From: Topomyia yanbarensis
Lineage: Eukaryota > Arthropoda > Insecta > Diptera > Culicidae
Reading direction: 5' to 3'
NCBI RefSeq assembly: GCF_030247195.1
Contig: NC_080672.1
Coordinates: 4,960,001 to 5,024,000, forward strand
DNA length: 64,000 nucleotides
In this document: piece by piece, positions 23,150 to 35,699 of the stretch
Layout: every line of letters starts with the position of its first letter
How positions within the stretch are numbered: the stretch's first letter is position 1
Notes under the pieces: model-generated
What the model saw: only the letters and a program-made list of their open reading frames with translations
What the model was told of the DNA's origin: nothing
The model's database searches: none
Translations under genes and position numbers: made by a program

Positions 23150-23256
23150 TTTATTGTCTAACTGACACCAATTTGGTGTTAGTTTTGAGACACCGTCTAA
23201 CTTAATTGACAGCAAGTTGGTGTCAGTTACTGACGAATGGAATACGAAACAATAAA
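23150..23256 (+). ncRNA. Type III hammerhead ribozyme fold, copy D
   Basis: In order: stem III strand TTTATTGT (23150-23157), cleavage-site C (23158, context GUC), stem I strand TAACTGACACC (23159-23169), an inner hairpin region, stem I partner GGTGTCAGTTA (23219-23229), core CTGACGA (23230-23236), a small stem II with a GAA loop (23237-23245), GAA (23246-23248), then ACAATAAA (23249-23256), which pairs with the first strand. Stem I is 11 perfect pairs and stem III 8. All strictly required hammerhead bases are present. Stem II is weak here (A against C at its base). Predicted cleavage follows 23158. Confidence 0.72.
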
Positions 23257-23262
23257 AATTCA

Positions 23263-24095
23263 AATTTTAACTAGATTGTCTGATTATAGTGTTAATTCGA
23301 TCATTGCAGTGAATAGAACTTTTTTTCGGGGAAATGGGGAGTCTAGGGCTAATCTCCTCTCAAATATTGACCTACCTCCGCGCAAAAAGACCAAAAGAAA
23401 CCAAAACTTGGAATCGACCTTCACGGGTTGGAACCAGTTTTGAAGGAATTGTTCATCTAGAGCCAATATATAATAACCTAAATTATTGCGTCGTTAGAAC
23501 CACCCCTGAGTCCATGGGAACAATCTTAATTTCAACAAAAAAAAAGTTTTTCTTCGGTTTATATTTCTGGTACTGTTCGCACTAGAATCAGTCAGCGAGA
23601 TGATTTTTGAAGGATTTATTCAAGGAATCTAGAAAAAAAAGTCTAGTTTTTATCGGCAGTGTTGCCAAATATGCAACTTGATGATTTTAAACTAAAAGTT
23701 CATTTTTCTCGTATTACCCATATCGGTTACTGCAGACTTTTTTACGCATAAATGACATGCTTCTCAGGATTCAGTTTGGATACTTTCCAGGGTTCAAGTT
23801 TTCTTAGCATTCCAATAGAATTCAGAATTTCGATTGTATCCTTTCTACGGTTTTTTTTCGTTGAATCTTGATGCAAAATTCTTGAAAAAAGCTTCGAGAG
23901 GTATGGTGGATTTCTTCTCAAGAAAGAATTCTGTTGAAGATAATGATTTATTCAAGATGCTGATAGAATCATGGTCCTATTTTTAATTAAATCTGGTGTA
24001 AAATTCTAATAAATATCCTGCTCTGAGTTCCAGTGGACTTAAACACAATATTGCTCTTCTCGCATTATCCCCTTCAACAATTGACTACTGTTCAG
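23263..24095. other. Unassigned AT-rich DNA
   Basis: No gene recognised. GAATCTAGAAAAAA and GCAGTGTTGCCAAATAT at about 23629-23675 recur at 4635-4679 in MITE DNA, so part of this is repeat-derived. Confidence 0.35.
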
Positions 24096-24099
24096 AATT

Positions 24100-24525
24100 C
24101 CAATGCCATCTTTAACCCCGCCAGGCCCATCACCACGTTTCTAAACAACTATAACTTTTGGTTTACACAACTTATGTTTACAACTACAAGTAAGGCTAAT
24201 AGCTGGGACTAAGATCTTTCATTTCAGCATTAAAAATTATAAATATTATCAGTAGAACAATTAATCTGATTGAGTTTCGCTGTAGCAGTGCTGCCATGGA
24301 TAGTTTCTGTTAACCCATTCATGCCCATGTTGTTTGTGGACAACAACGTTTTTAAACAGCCATAACTTTTGATTGATGCAAGATTTGCTCACAAAAACAA
24401 GTAAGGCTAATAAATGTGACTATTGGCTTTCATTTGAGTATTAACAGTTATAAGGATCAGCTCTAGAACTGAAGTTATTGTAATTCGTCTGATTGAACTC
24501 CAATGGAGCAGTGCTGCCAGGGACC
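24100..24525 (+). repeat. Diverged tandem duplication, unit about 220 bp
   Basis: Two units share, in order, CCATAACTTTTG/CTATAACTTTTG, CAAGTAAGGCTAATA, the CTTTCATTT step, TCTGATTGA and GCAGTGCTGCCA (24288 and 24510). No ORF. Confidence 0.65.
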
Positions 24526-25083
24526 GTTTACGTTTACGACGGAAAATTAATTTTTCATATAACTTCGTTATGTTGCAGTATTACTGAAATCTGATAAAAC
24601 TTATCAATTTACACTATGTTTGACTACGTTTTTCACGAGTTGGACTATTGTAAATACTCTAGGAGAATTGTACGGAGCATTGGAAGGTAAAAATTGAGCA
24701 GCTTCTAGCACTGCAAGGAAAGCACCTACCTTGCTGAAAAAAGGTTTTTCGAGTTTATTGACCCCATCATCTACGTAACCTTAGGTAGCCCTTCGCTGGT
24801 GACAAACATGAGTGGGGAGTTTGTGAAGACTACACGCGTCAGGTGATCCCTGACAATCCGGTCCGACATTGGTCAACTAAATGATGCAATAAGGACAATT
24901 TATTTATTTATTATTATTTATTATTTGCTTTATTCATTCATTCATTTTATTCATTTTATGAATTTTATTAATTTTATTCATTTTATTCGTTTTATTCATT
25001 TTATTCAATAATTATTCATGCCAAAAAGAATTTATAATACAATAGTTGTGTAGTACAAAACACAATATTTTCAAGTGATTTTG
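24526..25083. other. Unassigned DNA with TTTATTCA low-complexity tract
   Basis: 24898-25012 is an imperfect TTTATTCA/TTTTATTCA repeat. The rest shows no gene. Confidence 0.5.
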
Positions 25084-25650
25084 TCACAAGACGGCGGCTG
25101 TGCAGCCTTTTCTCGTATACGCTTCTTTTTGAAAAGGGTAAAGGCCAATAAAAAGAATTTCGATTTTTATTTCTACAATGGTGTAGCCCCTTAAATGTTC
25201 AAAGACAATGTACTTATGATCAGATAACGACGGTTCAAGCTCGTTGTGTACGAGCCAGTTCGCCAACTCATGCGTAATACCGTCAGATCAGAGAGTTGCA
25301 TCTATCATCTCTTCTCCGCCAGCTCGTGCAAATGTTGGGCGATATCAGATTTATGTAGATTTGTACTACTTTGTTATTCCTCGAATTGATATCTGAGCTG
25401 CACCAAATTATGTGATGGGCATTTGCGACCCTTTTGAAATCATCAGAAGGTTCATTATGCGGAAGATATGCCGAACAATAGAAGTATTTCCTGTTTAAGT
25501 TATCAAGTTGACCGTGACAGCACAAATATCGCGAGTTATGAGGTCGGATATAAGACATGCGCCAAAAGAAAAGTGCACAAGGCATTTCACATAGATTTGT
25601 CGCACCATTTTTGTTAAAAACTACGAAGATGGGCAAAATACTCTTACATA
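25084..25650 (-). pseudogene. Non-LTR retrotransposon endonuclease domain relic
   Basis: On the minus strand, NRKYFYCSAYLPHNEPS, DDFKRVAN, AHHIIWCSSDIN and finally LEPSLSDHKYIVFEHL mark an APE-type endonuclease. The SDH near the end is the conserved catalytic SDH of this family. The frame changes between 25283 and 25266, and an inner section with the GCDAN-type motif is shortened. The enzyme would nick the target for reverse transcription. The same family ends with ESSLSDEKYIVFDHFE at 35480-35545. Confidence 0.75.
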
Positions 25651-25854
25651 GAAGTTTTCTTATTGAAATTGGGTATTATGGACATGGCCATCATGTGAAT
25701 CTCACGATTTGCGAAGAAACAAACGTCCACTGTGTCGGAGATTCGTTCAACACAGCAAGGATAAAATCCACGAAATTCCGTGTGCGATTTAATGATGCCA
25801 ACCATTAAGTCCTCGGCATGGAGAAACACTTCGACTCGAGTACTCCTGTTTGCA

Positions 25855-26050
25855 GTCGCCTCTTACAACTTGAGATATGGAACCCAGTGGATCAATTCTT
25901 GATTGAGATACTTCAACCCGCCGAATGTCACACGCCCTCTATGCTGGTTTTGTCCGGAGAAAGATAACGCACTGTTATCGACGTCCTAGTGGACCATAAT
26001 TACATCTGTTGTTAGTCGCCTCTTATGACATGAGAACAGAAACCCAGTGG
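25855..26050 (+). repeat. Pair of 36-bp direct repeats
   Basis: GTCGCCTCTTACAACTTGAG at 25855 and GTCGCCTCTTATGACATGAG at 26015, each ending AACCCAGTGG. They are 160 bp apart and between two LINE relics, so they are probably LINE untranslated DNA. Confidence 0.55.
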
Positions 26051-26299
26051 TTATTTTTGCTGAAATCAGGGCCGGCGAAACATTTTTTCCGAGTGGCTAG
26101 TAAGATTCGGAGTGATTTCCACTCGTAGTTACGAAAGTTCAGACATGGTGTATGTGAGTAAAAGTGAAAATTTCCAGATAATACCTAGTTCTTATTTAGA
26201 AATATACATTGTTAACGGGCTGTGTGACCGACGGCTCAGCGAAAATGTGTCTGTTGATCACTGATACTACAAATGTTCCACAGCTAAGTACCAATTACG

Positions 26300-27000
26300 G
26301 GTACTCAAGCCTGCATGATAGTGTCGACTAATGGGAAGGTATCTTCGACAACAGACAGTCCCTCTGGCTCTGGCAAAATAATGCCAATAAATTTCCTTTT
26401 CGACATATATTATTCAACAGGCCCCTGGAAGGTCAACTTCCGAAACGAATATAACCCATTTACCATCATCGATATATCGTGTAAACTAACTAAACAACAC
26501 TCGGTCGTATACGAAGAAGTATTTTGTCTACGTACCCGCCTGGGAAGTAGAGATTGATGGTGTAGTCTCCGACAGGGGCCTTAATTGCGAAATATGTGGT
26601 TGGCATAGTCCAGAACCCTTTGCTTCAGTCAGTGCAAGCAAATGTGTTCAGCAAAAATCGAAGAGTATAAGAACATATTTTCAATCAGTCTCATGACGAG
26701 CCTTTCGCCGGATCTACACTTCCAAACTTTGTTCTTTTGAACGAGGCTCGTCTACCTGTTCGCCTTTTTGTGCCTCAAGGCAAAAAAATTGGGTTATACA
26801 GCTACCCAATATAGAAACGTAGAAACCACGGCTAATTTCTACGCTCCCTTATCCACTAAAGAGCGAGAGTCTCACAATACCATTGACGGAACATGTCCTA
26901 ATGTGCCTATAAATTTTCGAATAAAGAATAAGCTAAGCTGCTTCGTAACAGCCCGAGAGTGTCCTTTGATGGGCAATATTACAAAACCGAAGTAAGTGGC
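26300..27000 (+). pseudogene. Non-LTR retrotransposon ORF1 (gag-like) relic
   Basis: GPWKVNFRNEYNPFTIIDI and LTKQHSVVYEEVF, then in another frame VYVPAWEVEIDGVVSDRGL (about 26525-26582), resemble the nucleic-acid-binding ORF1 protein of mosquito LINEs. Later LPNFVLLNEARLPVRLFVP (about 26722-26778) precedes a degenerate region starting KKLGYTATQ where CCHC zinc knuckles would be; most cysteines are lost. Several frameshifts. ORF1 proteins coat LINE RNA. A relation to the family at 32780-35545 is possible but not shown. Confidence 0.65.
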
Positions 27001-30000
27001 TCCTCGTCTTTGAAAACTTAGAAACTAACAGGAATATTCTCACGGGAACCCCAAGTGTCGCTATATTTCATTCCCATTTAACTATTCGCCAGCGCCGAGT
27101 TAATCCTCGGTACCAGATATTGAAGTTGTTGGTTGTCAAGTCCGAATCAAAGGCAGACATTGTTCCCCTATACACCCCACCTTAGCTGGTTCAAGAAGAC
27201 TTCAACTCTCACGGTATGCCCTAGGGTTGTATTCACGTTGATAACCGATCTATCTTACTGCATGATATTCGCGATAATTTCAATATTATCATGATTACTC
27301 CACCACCTATTGATTTGAACAGCTACGCGTCCACTACATCCGAAACAATCGAATCAAAACAAGAAATTCCTCCGGTGGAAGCATACAAGATTTTTAGTGG
27401 CTTGATTATCGACACTGCGATTAAAGGTCAGACGAAGTGGGAGACCGTCCACTGCTGTTTGCGCCGGATCTCCACTTCGTGGTCGGTAGAGAGCACTCAG
27501 AATTGTGCGCGAAAAGGTCCAGTAAGGACTTTTTGAATGTCGGATCGTCCGATTTTTTCCGAATATATGCAACGTTAGAAACGCAAATGCAAAACGTAAT
27601 GAATGCAGAAAACGCGGTTATTGGCACCGGTTTGTCGACGGATTAACGAGAGACATTATGTTTCATCTGGTGGCTAGGTCCTACGTTGTGTATTTTATTC
27701 AACCGTTGATCGGAATACACGGAACCAAAAATCCTTTTTCGACGACACTCTCTCAAACACTCAAACAATTGATGTTTCGCGATGAAATGACAATACTTTA
27801 TTTAAACGCAATGATTGCTCTTTGAACATACAAATTTATCTGATAGCAAAGATGCTCGCGTTAAACATTGTAGTGCGCATATCGCTGTAGCGTTCGTTAG
27901 ATGATGACAGCTATGCATTGCTTCTATGCTAATTATTATGACAGTAGTGGTGAGGGTGCTGCATACATTCTCCCCATAAAACTGATGGTTTTATATTTAC
28001 CCTTCAACGACCATGTACACATCGTTACTGTTCCAGCGATGCTCTCCATTCGATGGAGCATGGAAAACACACTTTGCATTTGTAGAATGAAAATAAGCAA
28101 AGGGGAACAGTTAGGCATTAGAAGGTGATATTCATGAAAGATCGCGTAGCTTCAACGAGTTCTCCAGTATTTCGTAGAATAATGGAAGTTTAGGAATCCC
28201 AAAGGCACAAGCAAGCCTTGGTTCAAGGTCATGGATAAGGCTCGTGACTTAATTCCGATGATATCTCGGGTCCAGTCATTATACGTTGGATGAGCACCTC
28301 CGGTGTAGTGGGGTCGTGGAGAGCGGTCTCCGCAGCGAGTTTAGTTTCTTCTTTTCCCTTGATATCGTCTCTGCTACTCTGATGTTGAAATCAATTCCTC
28401 TTTTGCCTTTCTTATAATAAGCCTGATAGTGTTTCTCCTTGTATCAATTGTTAATCAAATAATAGTTCGTGCTAAAAAAACAAATTGTATATCTAAACAA
28501 GGGCCCGGGTCCCGGAGCAACGGCCCCGCCTCTCATCGGACCTAGTGACAACTTGTTGAACAGCAAAGTTAGACTGAAAAGACAATCAACCTCAAGCTGC
28601 TTCAAAAATGATAACAACCTCTTTTAAAAGGACCTCAATTGATAAAATTTTCTGGTTCATGATTCCAGGAGTTACGAAAGCTTAACTTAGCAATTCGCAG
28701 CCAATGATTATTTACCAAACGAGAAGCTTTTTGGTAAGTTGTTCCTTTTTAGCTCGTAGTCTGCCAGGGCGGTATTGCAGTAATTTTATCATCCATGACG
28801 ACGCAGCTCGTATTTCAGTAGCAAATTCTCGTAGATCAAGCGTTCTTTTGCTCTTATAGCCTCCAGATTTTGTTTCGCGTTACGTTTCAGTATAACTTGT
28901 GCCTTGAAACTTTTCAAACCTACCATCTTTTTAGCTTTCTAAGTTTATGTTTGCGAAACTCTGTGGCTACATTTTATAGTAATTTGCGCATACCGCTCTA
29001 CCGCTGGGCCTTTACGCTTCGATCAAAACACAAACCTGTCTAGATAAAAAAAAGTTGTGTCTTATGTTCAGCTTTTCAATAGTATCTTGGATTCTTCGAT
29101 ATCTTTATTTTGTAAAAAGTTGCAGTCCAAAATACAAAACCCGGTTCACAACCCAGTCCTCTCCCTACAAAACAACATTATTGGTTCTCTATCAGTCCAA
29201 GCCGGTTCGGTAATAGTGGAAGATGCTAAATCCGGCCATAACAGTCGCGAGACCTCAACGCAGTAGAAGTTACATTTAGGGGCATTTGTCCTTATACATA
29301 TGTACGTCGACGGTGCAGATCGCTTGCTAGACAAAGATTTTTTGACCAATTTGGACAGTTCTGTCTTAACTTTTCGGACACTCAAACCGCCCTGGCCTTA
29401 CTGTTACACATTTCCAGTCGCCACTATTGCTTTGTTTGGTTGTCTGATTCTCCTTGAACGTTTTGAACATGACCATATCATCGATATCTTGTTTCGAATA
29501 TAGATTTTAGTATGACTTTATGTTCATCCATGGTGCGGGACCCCAGTCTGCCCATGCGAAAAGACGGTTCTGTTTAGGTGTAGAATTCCAAATACCTTAA
29601 TAATCGCAGGTCCTTAACAAATCAAAGCTTCATAACGATAAAATACGCATAGGTAATAATAGTTGTAGTAGATCCATAAAGAACTAGCTTTCCACAGATG
29701 CGTCAAGCCTAAAACTAAATTCTCAGGTATCATTTTCTACAGTTACCCCATTCAACTTTCAAGCAATTAGGTTCGCCATTTAGCCACAATACAATGGGAG
29801 AAAACTTGTCAAATGTGGGCGAGCATGCGAGGAAAATTTCACACATCCCCTTTACATCAACAACCGAAAGCAGAAAATTATTTCTATTTCCCTTCTGTGG
29901 GATAAAGATACCTTGGTTTCCGGGGTACACAGCAAATAAGAACTTATGCAAAATTGAAAACCTTCAAACAGTTAAGCCAAGCATAGCACTAAAAAATAAA

Positions 30001-32779
30001 AATAAAAAAAAAAACAAGAAAGTCGCCATGGACCGGTGTGTCAGAAATAGTTGATTCGAAACGTCCCGCAGAATGTAACTTTTGCTGGTTGAGGGAACGA
30101 GCAGCGCGCATAAAGAACAGCGCTTTCCATCGTCATAATCATAAGGTATGTGGTACGGGATTGTGACTGACGTGTTGTAGATGGAATGAAATATGATGAT
30201 TGTTGAATGTAATAGGTAAGAATGCAGTCAGTTTCAACAACAAAAAAATAAAGTAAAGAACAAAAGCTCATCGTTCATGCACATCTCGTCGGCAACATGA
30301 CACTTGGTTTTGAATTTGAGGCAGGGCCACATGGGAACGAGATAAGCGACATAATAATAATATGCCACAGTGAGCCGACATGTTTCCTTTACACCGCCAA
30401 TCTTTCAGAGGAAGAGGAAATTGTGTAATCTTTTGTTTCGTCAAAAATATCTCGAGCACCATTTTACTGGGGCACTGTTCGTATGTATATGATAAATCTT
30501 TCCCACTTTTAACTATCGCTGAAAAGCAATTTCTATTGTTTCTTTTAGGGCAAACCTAGTCATCACAGACCATTGAAGTTATCCAGAGCTAGTTGGAAAC
30601 AGCATTTCAATGCATATAAACACGACAGTAACACTCATAAGACAACTAACAAAAGTACCGTTGGCAACATCGTGAATCATAAAAAATAATTATTTTGAAT
30701 TTCAATATTGTTCGATTGTTTTTGCCGATTTCCTCCTCATCTTCCTACACACCTTCCCCAAGGGTACCAGGCGGGGTCTTCCATTTCGATTGGACTGTGT
30801 GAACAAAACTAAAAAATAACACCGGTGACGAGACCTCTGTAATGGTCGACGAAACTGGCACCTTCCCATAAATTATCGATGTTTGTTTTCGTTCTATTTC
30901 CGTTTCGCCCATTATTGTTCGATTCCCTGCCTAAGATTTTCCAACCTCTCCAAAGCAGTTATTGGAGTGGATACCAAGGCGAGAGGCACATTACTGTTAT
31001 CTTTTTCACCTACACTTGCTGCACAGACCGTACTTACTGGATGGGTATGAAGGTTCCGCGGGTGTTAAAATTATGGGTTCAGCTCGTTTCATAGCAGCGC
31101 AGTGTAATTATTTTTCCAATTTACGCTAACTCTACATGAAACGGGAAGTTGACCCTAAAAAGTTCCAGTTTCGGCAACTTCAAATGTAGTGGTCTCATAA
31201 TGTGTTAAGGTGAATGCATTAACCGTGCTATCATCATTATTGTGTCATATTTCTGTTACTGTAAAAGCTTTTCAATTAGATATTTTTTGTAGGTTTGGTC
31301 TATTTGTAGTGCACTTTTTATATGACTCTACAGCTACACCCGCACTGCTCCGACATCCACTAAGAAAATGTAAATTTGATTTATAACCGAAAGTATGTCG
31401 GCGTTTTTTGGGTCAAACGAACATTGGGGTTAGTTTTTTTTTCTTCTCTATCTTAAGAATACCTAAACTAATTCTTGGAATTTCTCGCCTTCTTTCGCCA
31501 ATCTTGCGATTTCATAGCTGTCCTAAATAACCCCGGCAGTTACTGCTTTCGATCGGCACTGGATTGAAGCCTCGGGTCCTAATCGTAGCGATTGAATTTG
31601 CTGCCAATAAATCTGCAGAATGTTCCAAGAGGCTGAAATTCTTCGTCGGATGGTTTAATCGTTCGAGGTCAAATACTGCCTTCAGGGAGACAATTCTTCG
31701 CCATAGGACGATGGACGGCTCGCCACGTAGGACTTGCTATTCACCTCGCAACGCGGAAACATTTCGTAGTCCGAGACTGACGTGACACGGTGCCAAACGC
31801 GGTTACCAACTGCAGAAAAAGAAAAACACAATTTAAAATCAAAATAAACAACCGCTCTGCCACCTGACAGGCTCGTAATTCTGCAGCTCAAGTGAGTATC
31901 CACAAACGCATATATACCTATCGAATCAGCATCAGGAAGAATAAGGAATGGACTGTTGAACGGGTCGCAGTCTGAGTCTGCTGAGGAATGTCATCGTGCG
32001 GAAAAGACAGGCTACATCACAGATGCGTTTCTGCCTTCCTTCATCCAGGAACCGAGAAACGGTCAACAGTTTGGCCTGGCATACAGCTTTTTTATGCTTC
32101 ATGAATAAATATGAGGAGAAAGAACTCCTTTGTAGGCATGGGACTTATTGGGGAGACACTGCACCGATCACATTGCGATATACTCCACAGCAGCAGCGGA
32201 CCTATTCTACGTAGGTAGGTAGGTCACACTAAACTGAAAATGTTACAAAAAGTACATTTAAGGGTTGTATTGAGCTTTACTTGCACGTAGTCTATTTGCT
32301 GACCGGTAATTCGGCCGGATTCCATTTGGCGGAATGCTGATTGATCGAAAATTGGTGCAACTTTTGAGCATGGCACGCTGGGTTAAGAACCGGAATTAGT
32401 TAGACAAAAAAATAGATATACAAAATGTCATAATGGGCGTAAAATATTTTAATATATTCGAGATCTATTTTTAATTTTTTTTTTTATTTAATCTTCGGAA
32501 GTTGCGCTCCCTAAACGAGCAGCCGTTGGTGCTCAAAGACGATTAGAGTTTCTGAAGCACTCAAAGCACTGACAACTCAATGACAACACAATACAATCAC
32601 AACACAAAACAGTAAAAGTCATGGATTCTTCACTCCCGACGTAGTATGAACCCTACTGATAATTTTACCACACTGGACCAGCAAGAATAAAATATCCCTT
32701 AGTTTTCGCTCCCCATACTATATATATATATGGAGATCCAAAAATCCGTATATGCAATCGCATCACTGCAAGGCAGTTA
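27001..32779. other. Long stretch without a recognised gene
   Basis: Open frames occur, for example 27437-27646 (KRSSKDFLNVGSSDFFRIY inside) and 29057-29503, and may be decayed LINE ORF1 or other protein relics; I do not recognise them. A GC-rich patch GGGCCCGGGTCCCGGAGC is at 28501. A short TA run is near 32721. Nothing else bounded is seen. Confidence 0.35.
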
Positions 32780-35545
32780 CATATCAAATGATATGAAGTA
32801 CAAAGATCACACGAATAATACTCAGTACGCTAAATACTAGCCATGTGATTATTGAGCAATTGTGCTTCGAAAAATGCAGCAAATTCTTTGACATTTTCGG
32901 ACTCACATCCGGCAGAAAAGTGTTTGTTTGAACGCAAGTTTGTAAGCTACGCCAATGGTTGGCATGTTCGGATGCCACCCAAGAGCGAATCTTGTGCTTT
33001 ATCCAACTTATCGGCAGTAGTAGAACTGGTTTCATTTCCAGTAAACCGGTATGACCGGGTATCCATAGAAGGTAGATAGCATTCGAAATGCTAAGTTCTT
33101 CGATTTGAGTTCGACATGCGATTACTAATTTCGATCCCGAATCTGCCGAATTAAGCGCTTTCAGGGCAGCCTGACTGATATAGTAAAATAGAGTCTTTTA
33201 TCGCAAATTCCCTGTTGAAGTGCCGAGTGCACACCACACAGAATGGTGAAGATTTCTGCTTGGAATACGGTACAGTATCTACCAAGCGAATGAGACTGGT
33301 TTAATCTCATTTCACGACAGTAGACACCAGCACCGGCTCGGCCCTCCAACAAAAAACTGTCAGTATAACAAACTACGTATTCTTGAAGTTGTCGCTCCAT
33401 CCAGCCGGACAGCCATTCCTCGCGAGGAGGAATTCTCACATTGAAAGTTTTAAAAGGAAAGGTACATGTAAATGTAAGGTCACTGGGAGCAAATGTACAC
33501 GCACCTGAAGTAACCATTTGGGACCACAGTCTTGTGTGGCTAGTTCCACGATCTATTGGATTACTGTTCCAGAGTCCAGTAACCTTCAGACGATGTGCAC
33601 AAGAAAGTGCTTCTTGTTTCAGCAAAACATATAGTGGTTTTACGTTTAAGAGCGCCTCCAGAGCAGCAGTAGGTGTTGCCGCGAACGCACCACTCATCGC
33701 CATCAAGACCATCCTCTGAAGATGGTTTAACTTTGATTGTATTAATGCCAATACCGGTGATCATTATAAGATAATCATCGGCGAAACCATATGTCGGAAA
33801 CCCAAGCTCAACAAGGCATCGATGACAAGGTTCCATAGAATTGGTTCCATAGAATACACCACCTTGAGGACATCCACAGACATTCAGTTTCCTTATATAT
33901 ACTTGTATTAACAATGAGCACAGATGTCGGCTGCTAAGCATTGCGTGTATCCAGTTCATGATATATGAAGGTACTCCGTAACCTCGTGCTGCTTCCAAAA
34001 AGGGATTCGAAAGACACATTGTCAAAAGCACCTTCAAAATCAAGAAAAACTTCCAAGCTTGATTACTTTAGCGAAAAAACTTTTTCACAGTATTGTGAAA
34101 CAGGATGATAGTAAATATCCCCCGCTGATATGCATGTTGCATTTCATGCAACGGGTGCTCGCCCAAGCTAACATCCCATTTAAACGTTCCACTGATTTGA
34201 GAAGGAAGGAAGTCAGACTGATCGGTCTAAAGTTCTTTGCCTCCTCATAAGTGACACGGCCACCTTTGGGAATGAATTTTACAGTTATTTCGCGCCACAC
34301 GAATGATATGTGTATTAGAGTGGGACATGGTTATATGAAAAAAATAAAATTTGGCTCCGAGTAACTTTTTGAGTCCCATTTAGCTCCCAGAAGAACTCTA
34401 CAAATTTTCAGCTCGATCGGTGAAACTATATTTTTGCGCCCGCGGTTTAAAGTTTACATGGGATTTCGTATGGGGAAATTGTCTTCTGTAAATTAATTCT
34501 TCCAAGAGTTGCCCCTTACCTCTTAAAAATAAATAGATGTCTGATGTTTATAGGAAATTTGTCCAGGAAACAAAGTCTAGAAGACTGCAAAACGTTTTGA
34601 TGCTTGTGGAAAAAGTTATTAAACAAAAACCGATTGATGTTATGAAGATTGATGAAAATTTCACTTTTCATAGCATCACTGCTTCTGACAGTCTAATTAT
34701 ATACAAAAAGTTTCAACTTTCTCTTCTTATGTACAAAAGAAGCCTCAATTTATCCCTCCAAACCTTGCGATGTGGCCAAATAGTGTAAATAAACGATTTA
34801 GACTCATTAAGGGTGGATTAAAACAAAATTGCGTATAATTGGACAACCAACAGCAGTGGTGCTAGAAAAAATGAATATTTTATCAATCGTCAGAGCATCA
34901 ATCAGTTTCTGCTTAATAACTTTTTTCTCAAGCGTCAAATCGTTTTGTAGTTTTCGAGACTTTGTTTCTTTGTTAAATTTCCTTTAAAAGTCATTTAACG
35001 ATTTATTTTTAGGAAGTAATGGGCGACTCCCGGAGGAATTATTTTGTAAAAGTTAATTTTCCCATACAAAATCCCATGTAAACTTTAAACAGTGGGCGCG
35101 AAAATATAGTTTCACCGATCGAGCTAAGAATTTGCACAGTTGTTCTAGGACCCAAATGGTACCTAAAAAGTTGCTCGGAGCTGGAATCTAATTTTTGTCC
35201 CACCCTAATGTGTATCCTGTTGCAACATTACAAGTAAGAACTTAAAATATGCTTGAAGTGTTCATATCCTCTTTGTAGTAGAACTGAAATGATTCCATCT
35301 TTTCCCGGAGACTTATTTCGAGTCAAACGGCAGTTCACAATTCTACGAGCAAATGCCCAAGAATCAGAACTACCTGAAAGGAACTCAGGGGCGGTCGTTA
35401 GTGATGTCTCCGTACAGCCTGGAAAGTATGTATCAAAAAGACAGTAGAACACCAACAACTTCGCCACTCGAGTAATTACCATAAGTAGTTCGAAATGATC
35501 AAAGACGATGTACTTTTCATCAGATAACGACGATTCTATGGCTGG
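32780..35545 (-). pseudogene. Non-LTR retrotransposon RT and RNase H, split by a MITE
   Basis: Read on the minus strand: ESSLSDEKYIVFDHFE closes the endonuclease (35545-35490); NKSPGKDGIISVLLQRGYEH starts the RT (about 35290). After the MITE at 34316-35207 the frame resumes with VWREITVKFIPKGG and KNFRPISLTSFLLKSVERL. CGCPQGGV and YGFADDYLIMITG (33880-33760) are RT motifs B and C with both catalytic aspartates. CYTDSFLLEGRAGAGVY (about 33360) and WIPGHTG are RNase H motifs; the first would normally read TDGS. KIRSWVASEHANHWRSL near 33000 is the C-terminal tail. Multiple frameshifts. RNase H after RT fits the I/LOA/R1 group. Confidence 0.8.
34316..35207. mobile_element. hAT-like MITE inside the RT relic
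   Basis: Ends TAGAGTGGGACA and, complemented from the right, TAGGGTGGGACA; perfect 8-bp target duplication ATGTGTAT at 34308-34315 and 35208-35215. Arms of about 190 bp are inverted (GTTTACATGGGATTTCGTAT against ATCCCATGTAAACTTTAAAC). The 83-residue frame at 34537-34788 is unrecognised. Removing the insert and one duplication restores the RT frame. Confidence 0.85.
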
Positions 35546-35699
35546 TTATGTTCAATATAACTGTGAAAATATGAGAATATAATACCTTAGAACACATATA
35601 TACAAAGGCTCTTCATCCACCAACTTAATGAGCTATATGTCGACGCTGAAACAAGCAAAAAAAAATATCATACTTTAGCTTAATCAGCATTTGTTCAAT

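Larger units (their letters stand above)
22856..23262 (+). mobile_element. Hammerhead-bearing tandem element (retrozyme-like), locus 1
   Basis: Holds a 5'-truncated ribozyme copy (22856-22906), a spacer with AGTTAGGTTTTGTTGCC, a region with GGCTCTCATGCCAAAAGACA, and a full ribozyme fold (23150-23256). The same spacer and regions recur at 43564-44246. The GAAAC boxes are 344 bp apart, so the unit is about 344 bp in tandem. The copy stops just after the second GAAAC with an A-rich AATAAAAATT. No ORF; mobility would depend on another element's enzymes. I could not define target duplications here. Confidence 0.65.
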
